The notes beneath the pieces were generated by a model. That model had not been told where the DNA came from. It saw only the letters and a list, made by a program, of their open reading frames with translations, and did no database searches. Positions 25,801-39,951 of a DNA stretch of 64,000 bases are shown here, one piece after another. Position numbers and translations under genes: made by a program. Source of the DNA: Colletes latitarsis. Lineage: Eukaryota; Arthropoda; Insecta; Hymenoptera; Colletidae. Position 1 is the first letter of the stretch. Every line of letters begins with the position of its first letter. The DNA lies in contig NW_027488368.1 of assembly GCF_051014445.1 (NCBI RefSeq), positions 4,340,001 to 4,404,000 on the forward strand, read 5' to 3'.

Positions 25801-28028
25801 GCTATTTCTGGATTGGATCACGTATTAAAGTGGTACCACACTGAAACATTCAATGAAACCTGGTCTGGATAAATATTTTAGAGGATAACGCATCTTAGGT
25901 CTGGGTTAGGTCTGGGATTTGCTCTCGTCAGGCTCATTCTTTCGCATATTTCTCATACTTGATGGCTAGATCCTGGGCTTTTTCTGGATTGCATCACGTA
26001 ATAATGTAGTACCACACTGAAACAGTCAATGAAACCTGGTTTCCATCAATATTTTAGAGGACAACGCTAGTTAGGTCTAGGTAAGGCCTGAGATTTTCAC
26101 TGATCAGACACATACTTTCGCATTCTTCACATACTTGTTGAACGGATCCTGGGTTTTTTCTGGTTTTGATCACGTAGTAATGTGGTACCACACTGAAACA
26201 TTCAATTAAACCTGGTCTTGATAAATATTTTAGAGAATAACGCATGTTAGGTCTGGGTTAGGTCTAGGATTTGCCCTCATCAGGCTCATACTTTCGCATA
26301 TTTCTCATACTTCATGGCTAGATCCTGGGCTATTTCTTGATTGGATCACGTAGTAATGTGGCACCACACTGAAACAGTCAATTAAACCTGGTTTTGATCA
26401 ATATTTTAGAGAATAGTTCATGTTAGGTCTAGGTTAGGTCAGGGAGTTGCTCTCATCAGGCTCATTCTTTCGCATATTTCTCATACTTGATGGCTAGATC
26501 CTGGGCTTTTTCTGGATTGCATCACGTAGTAAAGAAGTACAACACTGAAACAGTCAATTAAACTTGGTTTCCATCATTATTTTAGAGGACAACGCATGTT
26601 AGGTCTAGGTTAGGCCTGGGATTTGCCCTCATCAGGGTCATACTGTCGCAGTTTTAACATACTTGTTGAACGGATCCTGGGTTTTTTCTGGTTTGGTTCA
26701 CGTAGTAATGTGGTACCACACTGATACATGCAATTAAACCTGGTCTTGATAAATATTTTAGAGGATAACGCATGTTAGGTTTGGGTTAGGCCTAGGATTT
26801 GCCCTCATCAGGCTCATACTTTCGCATATTTCTCATACTTCATGGCTAGCTCCTGGGCTGTTTCTGGATTGTATCACGTAGTAATGTGGTACCACGCTGA
26901 AACAGTCGATTAAACCTGGTTTCCATGAATATTTTAGAGAATAACGAATGTTAGGTTTGGGTTAGGCCTAGGATTTGCCCTCATCAGGCTCATACTTTCG
27001 CATATTTCTCATACTTCATGGCTAGATCCTGGGCTTTTTCTGGATTGCATCACGTAGAAATGTGGTACCACGCTGATACAGTCGATTAAACCTGGTTTCG
27101 ATCAATATTTTAGAGCATAACGCAAGTTAAGTCTGGTATAGGTCTTGGATTTGCCCTCATCAGACTCATACTTTCGCGTTTTTCACATACTTGTTGAACA
27201 GATCCTGGGTTTTTTCTGGTTTGGATCACGTAGTAGTGTGGTACCACACTGAAACAGTCCATTAAACCTGGTTGCGATCCATATTTTAGAGGATAACGCA
27301 TGTTAGGTCTGGGTTAGGTCTAGTATTTGCCCTCATCAGGCTCATACTTTCGCATATTTCTCATACTTCATGGCTAGATCCTGGGCTATTTCTGGATTGG
27401 ATCACGTTGTAAAGTGGTACCACACTGAAACATTCAATTAAACCTGGTCTGGATAAATATTTTAGAGGATAACGCATGTTAGGTCTGGGTTAGGTCTAGG
27501 ATTTGCCCTCATCAGGCTCATTCTTTCGCATATTTCTCATACTTGATGGCTAGATCCTGGGCTTTTTCTGGATTGCATCACGTAGTAATGAAGTACAACA
27601 CTGAAACAGTCAATTAAACCTGGTTTCGATCAATATTTTAGAGAATAATTCATGTTAGGTCTAGGTTAGGTCAGGGATTTGCTCTCATCAGTCTCATTTT
27701 TTCGCATATTTCTCATACTTGATGGCTAGATCCTGGGCTTTTTCTGGATTGCATCACGTAGTAATGAAGTACAACACTGAAACAGTCAATTAAACTTGGT
27801 TTCCATCAATATTTTAGAGGACAACGCATGTTAGGTCTAGGTTAGGCCTGGGATTTGCCCTCATCAGGGTCATACTGTCGCAGTTTTAACATACTTGTTG
27901 AACGGATCCTGGGTTTTTTGTGGTTTGGATCACGTAGTAGTGTGGTACCACACTGAAACAGTCCATTAAACCTGGTTGCGATCCATATTTTAGAGGATAA
28001 CGCATGTTAGGTTTGGGTTAGGTCGAGG
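22830..28028 (+). repeat. ~6.3-kb block, copy 2, with monomer gains and losses
   Basis: Partner of 12091-18345. Relative to copy 1 it lacks three monomers at about 23.61 kb, has one extra A-type monomer around 24.2-24.38 kb, and lacks two monomers at about 26.93 kb and two more near 27.87 kb. The GTAATTGTGGC one-base insertion is also here (near 23714), which fixes the homology. Its right end passes into the 18-monomer repeat beginning near 27970. Confidence 0.87.
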
Positions 28029-31000
28029 ATTTGCACTCATCAGGCTCATACTTTCGCATATTTCTCATACTTCATGGCTAGATCCTGGGCTGTTTCTGGA
28101 TTGTATCACGTAGTAATGTGGTACCACGCTGAAACAGTCGATTAAACCTGGTTTCCATGAATATTTTAGAAGACAACGCATGTTAGGTCTAGGTAAGGCC
28201 TGAGATTTTCACTGATCAGACTCATACTTTCGCATTCTTCACATACTTGTTGAACGGATCCTGGGTTTTTTCTGGTTTGGATCACGTAGTAATGTGGTAC
28301 CACACTGAAACATTCAATTAAACCTGGTCTTGATAAATATTTTAGAGAATAACGCGTGTTAGGTCTGGGTTAGGTCTAGGATTTGCCCTCATCAGGCTCA
28401 TACTTTCGCATATTTCTCATACTTCATGGCTAGCTCCTGGGCTATTTCTGGATTGGATCATGTAGTAAAGTGGTACCACACTGAAACATTCAATGAAACC
28501 TGGTCTCGATAAATATCTTAGAGGATAACGCATGTTAGGTCAAGGTTAGGTCTAAGATTTGCCCTCATCAGGCTCACAGTTTCGCGTTTTTCACATACTT
28601 GTTGAACAGATCCTGGGTTTTTTCTGGTTTGGATCACGTAGTAATGTGGGACCACACTGAAACAGTCAAGTAAACCTGGTTTCGATCAATATTTTAGAGA
28701 ATAATTCATGTTAGGTCTAGGTTAGGTCTGGGATTTGCTCTCATCAGGCTCATTCTTCCGCACATTTCTCATACATGTTAAACAGATCCTGGGTTTTTTC
28801 TGGCATGGAACACGTAGTAATGTGGGACCACACTGAAACAATCAATTAAACCTGGTCTTGATAAATATTTTAGAGGATAACGCATGTTAGGTCTGGGTTA
28901 GGTCTAGTATTTGCCCTCATCAGGCTCATACTTTCGCATATTTCTCATACTTCATGGCTAGATCCTGGGCTATTTCTGGATTGGATCACGTATTAAAGTG
29001 GTACCACACTGAAACATTCAATGAAACCTGGTCTGGATAAATATTTTAGAGGATAACGCATCTTAGGTCTGGGTTAGGTCTGGGATTTGCTCTCGTCAGG
29101 CTCATTCTTTCGCATATTTCTCATATTTGATGGCTAGATCCTGGGCTTTTTCTGGATTGCATCACGTAATAATGTAGTACCACACTGAAACAGTCAATGA
29201 AACCTGGTTTCCATCAATATTTTAGAGGACAACGCTAGTTAGGTCTAGGTAAGGCCTGAGATTTTCACTGATCAGACTCATACTTTCGCATTCTTCACAT
29301 ACTTGTTGAACGGATCCTGGGTTTTTTCTGGTTTGGTTCACGTAGTAATGTGGTACCACACTGATACATTCAATTAAACCTGGTCTTGATAAATATTTTA
29401 GAGGATAACGCATGTTAGGTTTGGGTTAGGTCTAGGATTTGCCCTCATCAGGCTCATACTTTCGCATATTTCTCATACTTCATGGCTAGATCCTGGGCTA
29501 TTTCTGGATTGGATCACGTTGCAAAGTGGTACCACACTGAAACATTCAACGAAACCTGGTCTGGATAAATATTTTAGAGGATAACGCATGTTAGGTCTGG
29601 GTTAGGTCTAGTATTTGCCCTCATCAGGCTCATTCTTTCGCATATTTCTCAAACTTGATGGCTAGATCCTGGGCTTTTTCTGGATTGCATCACATAGTAA
29701 TGTAGTACCACAGTGAAACATTCAATTAAACCTGGTCTTGATAAATATTTCAGAGGATAACGCATGTTAGGTCTGGGTTAGGTCTAGGATTTGCACTCAT
29801 CAGGCTCATACTTTCGCATATTTCTCATACTTCATGGCTAGATCCTGGGCTTTTTCTGGATTGCATCACGTAGTAATGAAGTACTACACTGAAACAGTCA
29901 ATTAAACCTGGTTTCCATCAATATCTTAGAGGACAACGCAAGTTAGGTCTGGGATAGGTCTGGGATTTGCCCTCATCAGGCTCATACTTTCGCATATTTC
30001 TCATACTTCATGGCTAGATCCTGGGCTATTTCTGGATTGGATCACGTTGTAAAGTGGTACCACACTGAAACATTCAATGAAACCTGGTCTGGATAAATAT
30101 TTTAGAAGATAACGCATGTTAGGTCTGGGTTAGGTCTAGGATTTGCCCTCATCAGGCTCATTCTTTCGCATATTTCTCATACTTGATGGCTAGATCCTGG
30201 GCTTTTTCTGGATCGCATCACGTAGTAATGAAGTACAACACTGAAACAGTCAATTAAACCTGGTTTCCATCAATATCTTAGAGGACAACGCAAGTTAGGT
30301 CTGGGATAGGTCTGGGATTTGCCCTCATCAGGCTCATACTTTCGCGTTTTTCACATACTTGTTGAACAGATCCTGGGTTTTTTCTGGCATGGAACACGTA
30401 GTAATGTGGGACCACACTGAAACAATCAATTAAACCTGGTTTCGATCAATATTTTAGAGAATAATTCATGTTAGGTCTAGGTTAGGTCTGGGATTTGCTC
30501 TCATCAGGCTCATTCTTCCGCACATTTCTCATACATGTTAAACAGATCCTGGGTTTTTTCTGGCATGGAACACGTAGTAATGTGGGACCACACTGAAACA
30601 ATCAATTAAACCTGGTCTTGATAAATATTTTAGAGGATAACGCATGTTAGGTCTGGGTTAGGTCTAGTATTTGCCCTCATCAGGCTCATACTTTCGCATA
30701 TTTCTCATACTTCATGGCTAGATCCTGGGCTATTTCTTGATTGGATCACGTAGTAATGTGGCACCACACTGAAACAGTCAATTAAACCTGGTTTTGATCA
30801 ATATTTTAGAGAATAGTTCATGTTAGGTCTAGGTTAGGTCAGGGATTTGCTCTCATCAGGCTCATTCTTTCGCATATTTCTCATACTTCATGGCTAGATC
30901 CTGGGCTTTTACTGGATTGCATCACGTACTAATGAAGTACAACACTGAAACAGTCAATTAAACTTGGTTTCCATCATTATTTTAGAGGACAACGCATGTT

Positions 31001-31137
31001 AGGTCTAGGTTAGGCCTGGGATTTGCCCTCATCAGGGTCATACTGTCGCAGTTTTAACATACTTGTTGAACGGATCCTGGGTTTTTTCTGGTTTGGTTCA
31101 CGTAGTAATGTGGTACCACACTGATACATTCAATTAA
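27970..31137 (+). repeat. 18-monomer higher-order unit, copy 1
   Basis: This unit starts at GGTTGCGATCCATATT and repeats at 31138 with an offset of exactly 3168 = 18 x 176. By eye it is almost identical to copy 2 over long stretches. Markers are GAAGACAACGC near 28167, GTTGCAAAGTGG near 29519, GGATCGCATC near 30211 and TTTTACTGGATTGC near 30906. Confidence 0.9.
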
Positions 31138-34100
31138 ACCTGGTTGCGATCCATATTTTAGAGGATAACGCATGTTAGGTTTGGGTTAGGTCGAGGATTT
31201 GCACTCATCAGGCTCATACTTTCGCATATTTCTCATACTTCATGGCTAGATCCTGGGCTGTTTCTGGATTGTATCACGTAGTAATGTGGTACCACGCTGA
31301 AACAGTCGATTAAACCTGGTTTCCATGAATATTTTAGAAGACAACGCATGTTAGGTCTAGGTAAGGCCTGAGATTTTCACTGATCAGACTCATACTTTCG
31401 CATTCTTCACATACTTGTTGAACGGATCCTGGGTTTTTTCTGGTTTGGATCACGTAGTAATGTGGTACCACACTGAAACATTCAATTAAACCTGGTCTTG
31501 ATAAATATTTTAGAGAATAACGCGTGTTAGGTCTGGGTTAGGTCTAGGATTTGCCCTCATCAGGCTCATACTTTCGCATATTTCTCATACTTCATGGCTA
31601 GCTCCTGGGCTATTTCTGGATTGGATCATGTAGTAAAGTGGTACCACACTGAAACATTCAATGAAACCTGGTCTCGATAAATATCTTAGAGGATAACGCA
31701 TGTTAGGTCAAGGTTAGGTCTAAGATTTGCCCTCATCAGGCTCACAGTTTCGCGTTTTTCACATACTTGTTGAACAGATCCTGGGTTTTTTCTGGTTTGG
31801 ATCACGTAGTAATGTGGGACCACACTGAAACAGTCAAGTAAACCTGGTTTCGATCAATATTTTAGAGAATAATTCATGTTAGGTCTAGGTTAGGTCTGGG
31901 ATTTGCTCTCATCAGGCTCATTCTTCCGCACATTTCTCATACATGTTAAACAGATCCTGGGTTTTTTCTGGCATGGAACACGTAGTAATGTGGGACCACA
32001 CTGAAACAATCAATTAAACCTGGTCTTGATAAATATTTTAGAGGATAACGCATGTTAGGTCTGGGTTAGGTCTAGTATTTGCCCTCATCAGGCTCATACT
32101 TTCGCATATTTCTCATACTTCATGGCTAGATCCTGGGCTATTTCTGGATTGGATCACGTATTAAAGTGGTACCACACTGAAACATTCAATGAAACCTGGT
32201 CTGGATAAATATTTTAGAGGATAACGCATCTTAGGTCTGGGTTAGGTCTGGGATTTGCTCTCGTCAGGCTCATTCTTTCGCATATTTCTCATATTTGATG
32301 GCTAGATCCTGGGCTTTTTCTGGATTGCATCACGTAATAATGTAGTACCACACTGAAACAGTCAATGAAACCTGGTTTCCATCAATATTTTAGAGGACAA
32401 CGCTAGTTAGGTCTAGGTAAGGCCTGAGATTTTCACTGATCAGACTCATACTTTCGCATTCTTCACATACTTGTTGAACGGATCCTGGGTTTTTTCTGGT
32501 TTGGTTCACGTAGTAATGTGGTACCACACTGATACATTCAATTAAACCTGGTCTTGATAAATATTTTAGAGGATAACGCATGTTAGGTTTGGGTTAGGTC
32601 TAGGATTTGCCCTCATCAGGCTCATACTTTCGCATATTTCTCATACTTCATGGCTAGATCCTGGGCTGTTTCTGGATTGTATCACGTAGTAATGTGGTAC
32701 CACGCTGATACAGTCGATTAATCCTGGTTTCGATCAATATTTTAGAGGATAGCGCAAGTTAAGTCTGGGATAGGTCTTGGATTTGCCCTCATCAGACTCA
32801 TACTTTCGCATATTTCTCATACTTCATGGCTAGATCCTGGGCTATTTCTGGATTGGATCACGTTGCAAAGTGGTACCACACTGAAACATTCAACGAAACC
32901 TGGTCTGGATAAATATTTTAGAGGATAACGCATGTTAGGTCTGGGTTAGGTCTAGTATTTGCCCTCATCAGGCTCATTCTTTCGCATATTTCTCAAACTT
33001 GATGGCTAGATCCTGGGCTTTTTCTGGATTGCATCACATAGTAATGTAGTACCACAGTGAAACATTCAATTAAACCTGGTCTTGATAAATATTTCAGAGG
33101 ATAACGCATGTTAGGTCTGGGTTAGGTCTAGGATTTGCACTCATCAGGCTCATACTTTCGCATATTTCTCATACTTCATGGCTAGATCCTGGGCTTTTTC
33201 TGGATTGCATCACGTAGTAATGAAGTACTACACTGAAACAGTCAATTAAACCTGGTTTCCATCAATATCTTAGAGGACAACGCAAGTTAGGTCTGGGATA
33301 GGTCTGGGATTTGCCCTCATCAGGCTCATACTTTCGCATATTTCTCATACTTCATGGCTAGATCCTGGGCTATTTCTGGATTGGATCACGTTGTAAAGTG
33401 GTACCACACTGAAACATTCAATGAAACCTGGTCTGGATAAATATTTTAGAAGATAACGCATGTTAGGTCTGGGTTAGGTCTAGGATTTGCCCTCATCAGG
33501 CTCATTCTTTCGCATATTTCTCATACTTGATGGCTAGATCCTGGGCTTTTTCTGGATCGCATCACGTAGTAATGAAGTACAACACTGAAACAGTCAATTA
33601 AACCTGGTTTCCATCAATATCTTAGAGGACAACGCAAGTTAGGTCTGGGATAGGTCTGGGATTTGCCCTCATCAGGCTCATACTTTCGCGTTTTTCACAT
33701 ACTTGTTGAACAGATCCTGGGTTTTTTCTGGCATGGAACACGTAGTAATGTGGGACCACACTGAAACAATCAATTAAACCTGGTTTCGATCAATATTTTA
33801 GAGAATAATTCATGTTAGGTCTAGGTTAGGTCTGGGATTTGCTCTCATCAGGCTCATTCTTCCGCACATTTCTCATACATGTTAAACAGATCCTGGGTTT
33901 TTTCTGGCATGGAACACGTAGTAATGTGGGACCACACTGAAACAATCAATTAAACCTGGTCTTGATAAATATTTTAGAGGATAACGCATGTTAGGTCTGG
34001 GTTAGGTCTAGTATTTGCCCTCATCAGGCTCATACTTTCGCATATTTCTCATACTTCATGGCTAGATCCTGGGCTATTTCTTGATTGGATCACGTAGTAA

Positions 34101-34481
34101 TGTGGCACCACACTGAAACAGTCAATTAAACCTGGTTTTGATCAATATTTTAGAGAATAGTTCATGTTAGGTCTAGGTTAGGTCAGGGATTTGCTCTCAT
34201 CAGGCTCATTCTTTCGCATATTTCTCATACTTCATGGCTAGATCCTGGGCTTTTACTGGATTGCATCACGTACTAATGAAGTACAACACTGAAACAGTCA
34301 ATTAAACTTGGTTTCCATCATTATTTTAGAGGACAACGCATGTTAGGTCTAGGTTAGGCCTGGGATTTGCCCTCATCAGGGTCATACTGTCGCAGTTTTA
34401 ACATACTTGTTGAACGGATCCTGGGTTTTTTCTGGTTTGGTTCACGTAGTAATGTGGTACCACACTGATACATTCAATTAA
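31138..34481 (+). repeat. Higher-order unit, copy 2 (19 monomers)
   Basis: The offset to copy 1 is 3168 until about 32.66 kb and 3344 afterwards, so this copy holds one extra monomer near 32.7-32.85 kb, carrying GATTAATCC and GGATAGCGC variants. At about 34.48 kb the sequence leaves the expected order and re-enters as if at about 32.55 kb. Confidence 0.9.
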
Positions 34482-36769
34482 ACCTGGTCTTGATAAATAT
34501 TTTAGAGGATAACGCATGTTAGGTTTGGGTTAGGTCTAGGATTTGCCCTCATCAGGCTCATACTTTCGCATATTTCTCATACTTCATGGCTAGATCCTGG
34601 GCTGTTTCTGGATTGTATCACGTAGTAATGTGGTACCACGCTGATACAGTCGATTAATCCTGGTTTCGATCAATATTTTAGAGGATAGCGCAAGTTAAGT
34701 CTGGGATAGGTCTTGGATTTGCCCTCATCAGACTCATACTTTCGCGTTTTTCACATACTTGTTGAACAGATCCTGGGTTTTTTCTGGTTTGGATCACGTA
34801 GTAGTGTGGTACCACACTGAAACAGTCCATTAAACCTGGTTGCGATCCATATTTTAGAGGATAACGCATGTTAGGTCTGGGTTAGGTCTAGTATTTGCCC
34901 TCATCAGGCTCATACTTTCGCATATTTCTCATACTTCATGGCTAGATCCTGGGCTATTTCTGGATTGGATCACGTTGTAAAGTGGTACCACACTGAAACA
35001 TTCAACGAAACCTGGTCTGGATAAATATTTTAGAGGATAACGCATGTTAGGTCTGGGTTAGGTCTAGTATTTGCCCTCATCAGGCTCATTCTTTCGCATA
35101 TTTCTCAAACTTGATGGCTAGATCCTGGGCTTTTTCTGGATTGCATCACATAGTAATGTAGTACCACAGTGAAACATTCAATTAAACCTGGTCTTGATAA
35201 ATATTTCAGAGGATAACGCATGTTAGGTCTGGGTTAGGTCTAGGATTTGCACTCATCAGGCTCATACTTTCGCATATTTCTCATACTTCATGGCTAGATC
35301 CTGGGCTTTTTCTGGATTGCATCACGTAGTAATGAAGTACTACACTGAAACAGTCAATTGAACCTGGTCTCCATCAATATCTTAGAGGACAACGCAAGTT
35401 AGGTCTGGGATAGGTCTTGGATTTGCCCTCATCAGGCTCATACTTTCGCATATTTCTCATACTTCATGGCTAGATCCTGGGCTATTTCTGGATTGGATCA
35501 CGTTGTAAAGTGGTACCACACTGAAACATTCAATGAAACCTGGTCTGGATAAATATTTTAGAAGATAACGCATGTTAGGTCTGGGTTAGGTCTAGGATTT
35601 GCCCTCATCAGGCTCATTCTTTCGCATATTTCTCATACTTGATGGCTAGATCCTGGGCTTTTTCTGGATTGCATCACGTAGTAATGAAGTACAACACTGA
35701 AACAGTCAATTAAACATGGTTTCGACCAATATTTTAGAGAATAATTCATGTTTGGTCTAGGTTAGGTCTGGGATTTGCTCTCATCAGGCTCATTCTTTCG
35801 CATATTTCTCATACTTGATGGCTAGATCCTGGGCTTTTTCTGGATCGCATCACGTAGTAATGAAGTACAACACTGAAACAGTCAATTAAACCTGGTTTCC
35901 ATCAATATCTTAGAGGACAACGCAAGTTAGGTCTGGGATAGGTCTGGGATTTGCCCTCATCAGGCTCATACTTTCGCGTTTTTCACATACTTGTTGAACA
36001 GATCCTGGGTTTTTTCTGGCATGGAACACGTAGTAATGTGGGACCACACTGAAACAATCAATTAAACCTGGTTTCGATCAATATTTTAGAGAATAATTCA
36101 TGTTAGGTCTAGGTTAGGTCTGGGATTTGCTCTCATCAGGCTCATTCTTCCGCACATTTCTCATACATGTTAAACAGATCCTGGGTTTTTTCTGGCATGG
36201 AACACGTAGTAATGTGGGACCACACTGAAACAATCAATTAAACCTGGTCTTGATAAATATTTTAGAGGATAACGCATGTTAGGTCTGGGTTAGGTCTAGT
36301 ATTTGCCCTCATCAGGCTCATACTTTCGCATATTTCTCATACTTCATGGCTAGATCCTGGGCTATTTCTGGATTGGATCACGTATTAAAGTGGTACCACA
36401 CTGAAACATTCAATGAAACCTGGTCTGGATAAATATTTTAGAGGATAACGCATCTTAGGTCTGGGTTAGGTCTGGGATTTGCTCTCGTCAGGCTCATTCT
36501 TTCGCATATTTCTCATACTTGATGGCTAGATCCTGGGCTTTTTCTGGATTGCATCACGTAATAATGTAGTACCACACTGAAACAGTCAATGAAACCTGGT
36601 TTCCATCATTATTTTAGAGGACAACGCTAGTTAGGTCTAGGTAAGGCCTGAGATTTTCACTGATCAGACTCATACTTTCGCATTCTTCACATACTTGTTG
36701 AACGGATCCTGGGTTTTTTCTCGTTTTGATCACGTAGAAATGTGGTACCACACTGAAACATTCAATTAA
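34482..36769 (+). repeat. Higher-order unit, copy 3 (13 monomers, rearranged)
   Basis: The left part matches copy 2 from about 32.55 kb (offset 1936, then 2112 after one more monomer is gained). Around 35.7 kb an extra monomer with AAACATGGTTTCGACC is present. Near 36.36 kb it switches to sequence matching about 32.14 kb (GTATTAAAGTGG, offset 4224). The period to copy 4 is 2288 = 13 x 176. Confidence 0.85.
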
Positions 36770-38128
36770 ACCTGGTCTTGATAAATATTTTAGAGGATAA
36801 CGCATGTTAGGTTTGGGTTAGGTCTAGGATTTGCCCTCATCAGGCTCATACTTTCGCATATTTCTCATACTTCATGGCTAGATCCTGGGCTGTTTCTGGA
36901 TTGTATCACGTAGTAATGTGGTACCACGCTGATACAGTCGATTAATCCTGGTTTCGATCAATATTTTAGAGGATAGCGCAAGTTAAGTCTGGGATAGGTC
37001 TTGGATTTGCCCTCATCAGACTCATACTTTCGCGTTTTTCACATACTTGTTGAACAGATCCTGGGTTTTTTCTGGTTTGGATCACGTAGTAGTGTGGTAC
37101 CACACTGAAACAGTCCATTAAACCTGGTTGCGATCCATATTTTAGAGGATAACGCATGTTAGGTCTGGGTTAGGTCTAGTATTTGCCCTCATCAGGCTCA
37201 TACTTTCGCATATTTCTCATACTTCATGGCTAGATCCTGGGCTATTTCTGGATTGGATCACGTTGTAAAGTGGTACCACACTGAAACATTCAACGAAACC
37301 TGGTCTGGATAAATATTTTAGAGGATAACGCATGTTAGGTCTGGGTTAGGTCTAGTATTTGCCCTCATCAGGCTCATTCTTTCGCATATTTCTCAAACTT
37401 GATGGCTAGATCCTGGGCTTTTTCTGGATTGCATCACATAGTAATGTAGTACCACAGTGAAACATTCAATTAAACCTGGTCTTGATAAATATTTCAGAGG
37501 ATAACGCATGTTAGGTCTGGGTTAGGTCTAGGATTTGCACTCATCAGGCTCTTACTTTCGCATATTTCTCATACTTCATGGCTAGATCCTGGGCTTTTTC
37601 TGGATTGCATCACGTAGTAATGAAGTACTACACTGAAACAGTCAATTGAACCTGGTCTCCATCAATATCTTAGAGGACAACGCAAGTTAGGTCTGGGATA
37701 GGTCTTGGATTTGCCCTCATCAGGCTCATACTTTCGCATATTTCTCATACTTCATGGCTAGATCCTGGGCTATTTCTGGATTGGATCACGTTGTAAAGTG
37801 GTACCACACTGAAACATTCAATGAAACCTGGTCTGGATAAATATTTTAGAAGATAACGCATGTTAGGTCTGGGTTAGGTCTAGGATTTGCCCTCATCAGG
37901 CTCATTCTTTCGCATATTTCTCATACTTGATGGCTAGATCCTGGGCTTTTTCTGGATTGCATCACGTAGTAATGAAGTACAACACTGAAACAGTCAATTA
38001 AACATGGTTTCGACCAATATTTTAGAGAATAATTCATGTTTGGTCTAGGTTAGGTCTGGGATTTGCTCTCATCAGGCTCATTCTTTCGCATATTTCTCAT
38101 ACTTGATGGCTAGATCCTGGGCTTTTTC
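36770..38128 (+). repeat. Higher-order unit, copy 4 (partial)
   Basis: This repeats copy 3 at an offset of 2288 for nearly eight monomers, including the AAACATGGTTTCGACC monomer (near 38000) and GGATCGCATC. It then passes into the block shared with 18.59 kb. The exact switch point is uncertain because neighbouring monomers are alike. Confidence 0.83.
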
Positions 38129-39951
38129 TGGATCGCATCACGTAGTAATGAAGTACAACACTGAAACAGTCAATTAAACCTGGTTTCCATCAATATTTTA
38201 GAGGACAACGCATGTTAGGTCTAGGTTAGGCCTGGGATTTGCCCTCATCAGGCTCATACTTTCGCATATTTCTCATACTTCATGGCTAGATCCTGGGCTA
38301 TTTCTGGATTGGATCTCGTAGTAAAGTGGTACCACACTGAAACATTCAATGAAACCTGGTCTGGATAAATATTTTAGAGGATAACGCATGTTAGGTCTGG
38401 GATAGGTCTGGGATTTGCCCTCATCAGACTCATATTTTCGCGTTCTTCACATACTTGTTGAACAGATCCTGGGTTTTTTCTCGTTTGGATCACGTAGTAG
38501 TGTGGTGCCACACTGAAACAGTCCATTAAACCTGGTTTGGATCAATATTTTAGAGGATAACGCATGTTAGGTCTAGGTTAGGTCTGGGATTTTCACACAT
38601 CAGACTCATACTTTCGCATTCTTCACATACTTGTTGAACGGAACCTGGGTTTTTTCTGGTTTGGATCAGGTAGTAATGTGGTACCACACTGAAACAGTTG
38701 ACTAAACCTGGTTTCGATCAATATTTTAGAGGATAACGCAAGTTAGGTCTGGGATAGGTCTGGGATTTGCCCTCATCAGGCTCATACTTTCGCGTTTTTC
38801 ACAAACTTGTTGAACAGATCCTGGGTCTTTTCTGGTTTGGATCACATAGTAATGTGGTTCCACTCTGAAACATTCAATTAAACCAGGTTTCGATCAATAT
38901 TTTAGACGATAACGCATGTTAGGTCGTGGTTAGGTCTAGGATTTGCCCTCATCAGGCTCATACTTTCGCATATTCCTCATACTTCATGGCTAGATCCTGG
39001 GCTGTTTCTGGATTGTATCACGTAGTAATGTGGTATCACGCAGAAACAGTCAATTAAACCTGGTTTCGATCAATACTTTAGAGGATAACGCAAGTTAGGT
39101 CTGGGATAGGTCTAGGATTTGCCCTCATCAGGCTCTTACTTTCGCATATTTCTCATACCTCATGGCTAGATCCTGGGCTATTTCTGGATTGGATCACATA
39201 GTAAAGTGGTACCACACTGAAACATTCAATGAAACCTGGTCTGGATAAATATTTTAGAGGATAACGCATGTTAGGTCTGGGTTACGTCTGTGATTTGCCC
39301 TCATCAGGGTCATACTTTCCCAGTTTTAACATGCATGTTGACCTGATCGAGGGTTTTTTCTGCTTTGGATCACGTAGTAAAGTGGTACCACAATAAAACA
39401 GTCAATTAAACCTGGTTTCGGTCAATATTTTAGAGGATATCGCAAGTTAGATCTGGGATAGGTCCGGGATTTGCCCTCATCAGACTCATACTTTCGCATT
39501 CTTCACATACTTGTTGAGCGGATCCTGGGTTTTTTCTGGTTTGGATCACGTAGTAATGTGGGACCTCACTGAAACAGTCAATTAAACCTGGTTTCGATCA
39601 ATATTTTAGAGAATAATTCATGTTACGTCTAGGTTAGGTCTGGGATTTACTCTCATCAGGCTCATTCTTTCGCATATTACTCATACTTGATGGCTAGATC
39701 CTGGGCTTTTTCTGGATTGGATCACGTAGTAATGTGGGACCACACTGAAACAATCAATTAAACCTGGTCTTGATAAATATTTTAGAGGATAGCGCATGTC
39801 AGGTCTGGGATAGGTCTAGGATTTACCCTCATCAGGCTCATACTTTCGCATATTTCTCATACTTCATGGCTAGATCCTGGGCTGTTTCTGGTTTGGATCA
39901 CATAGTAATGTGGTACCACACTGAATCAGTCGATTAAACCAGGTTTCGATC
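38129..39951 (+). repeat. ~1.5-kb block, copy 2, with two extra monomers
   Basis: Partner of 18590-20060. The two additional monomers lie at about 39.41-39.77 kb, carrying GATATCGCAAGTTAG and a GGTCCGGG variant. The block joins the truncated last unit of the 28-38 kb repeat on its left and the 10-monomer higher-order repeat on its right. Confidence 0.85.
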
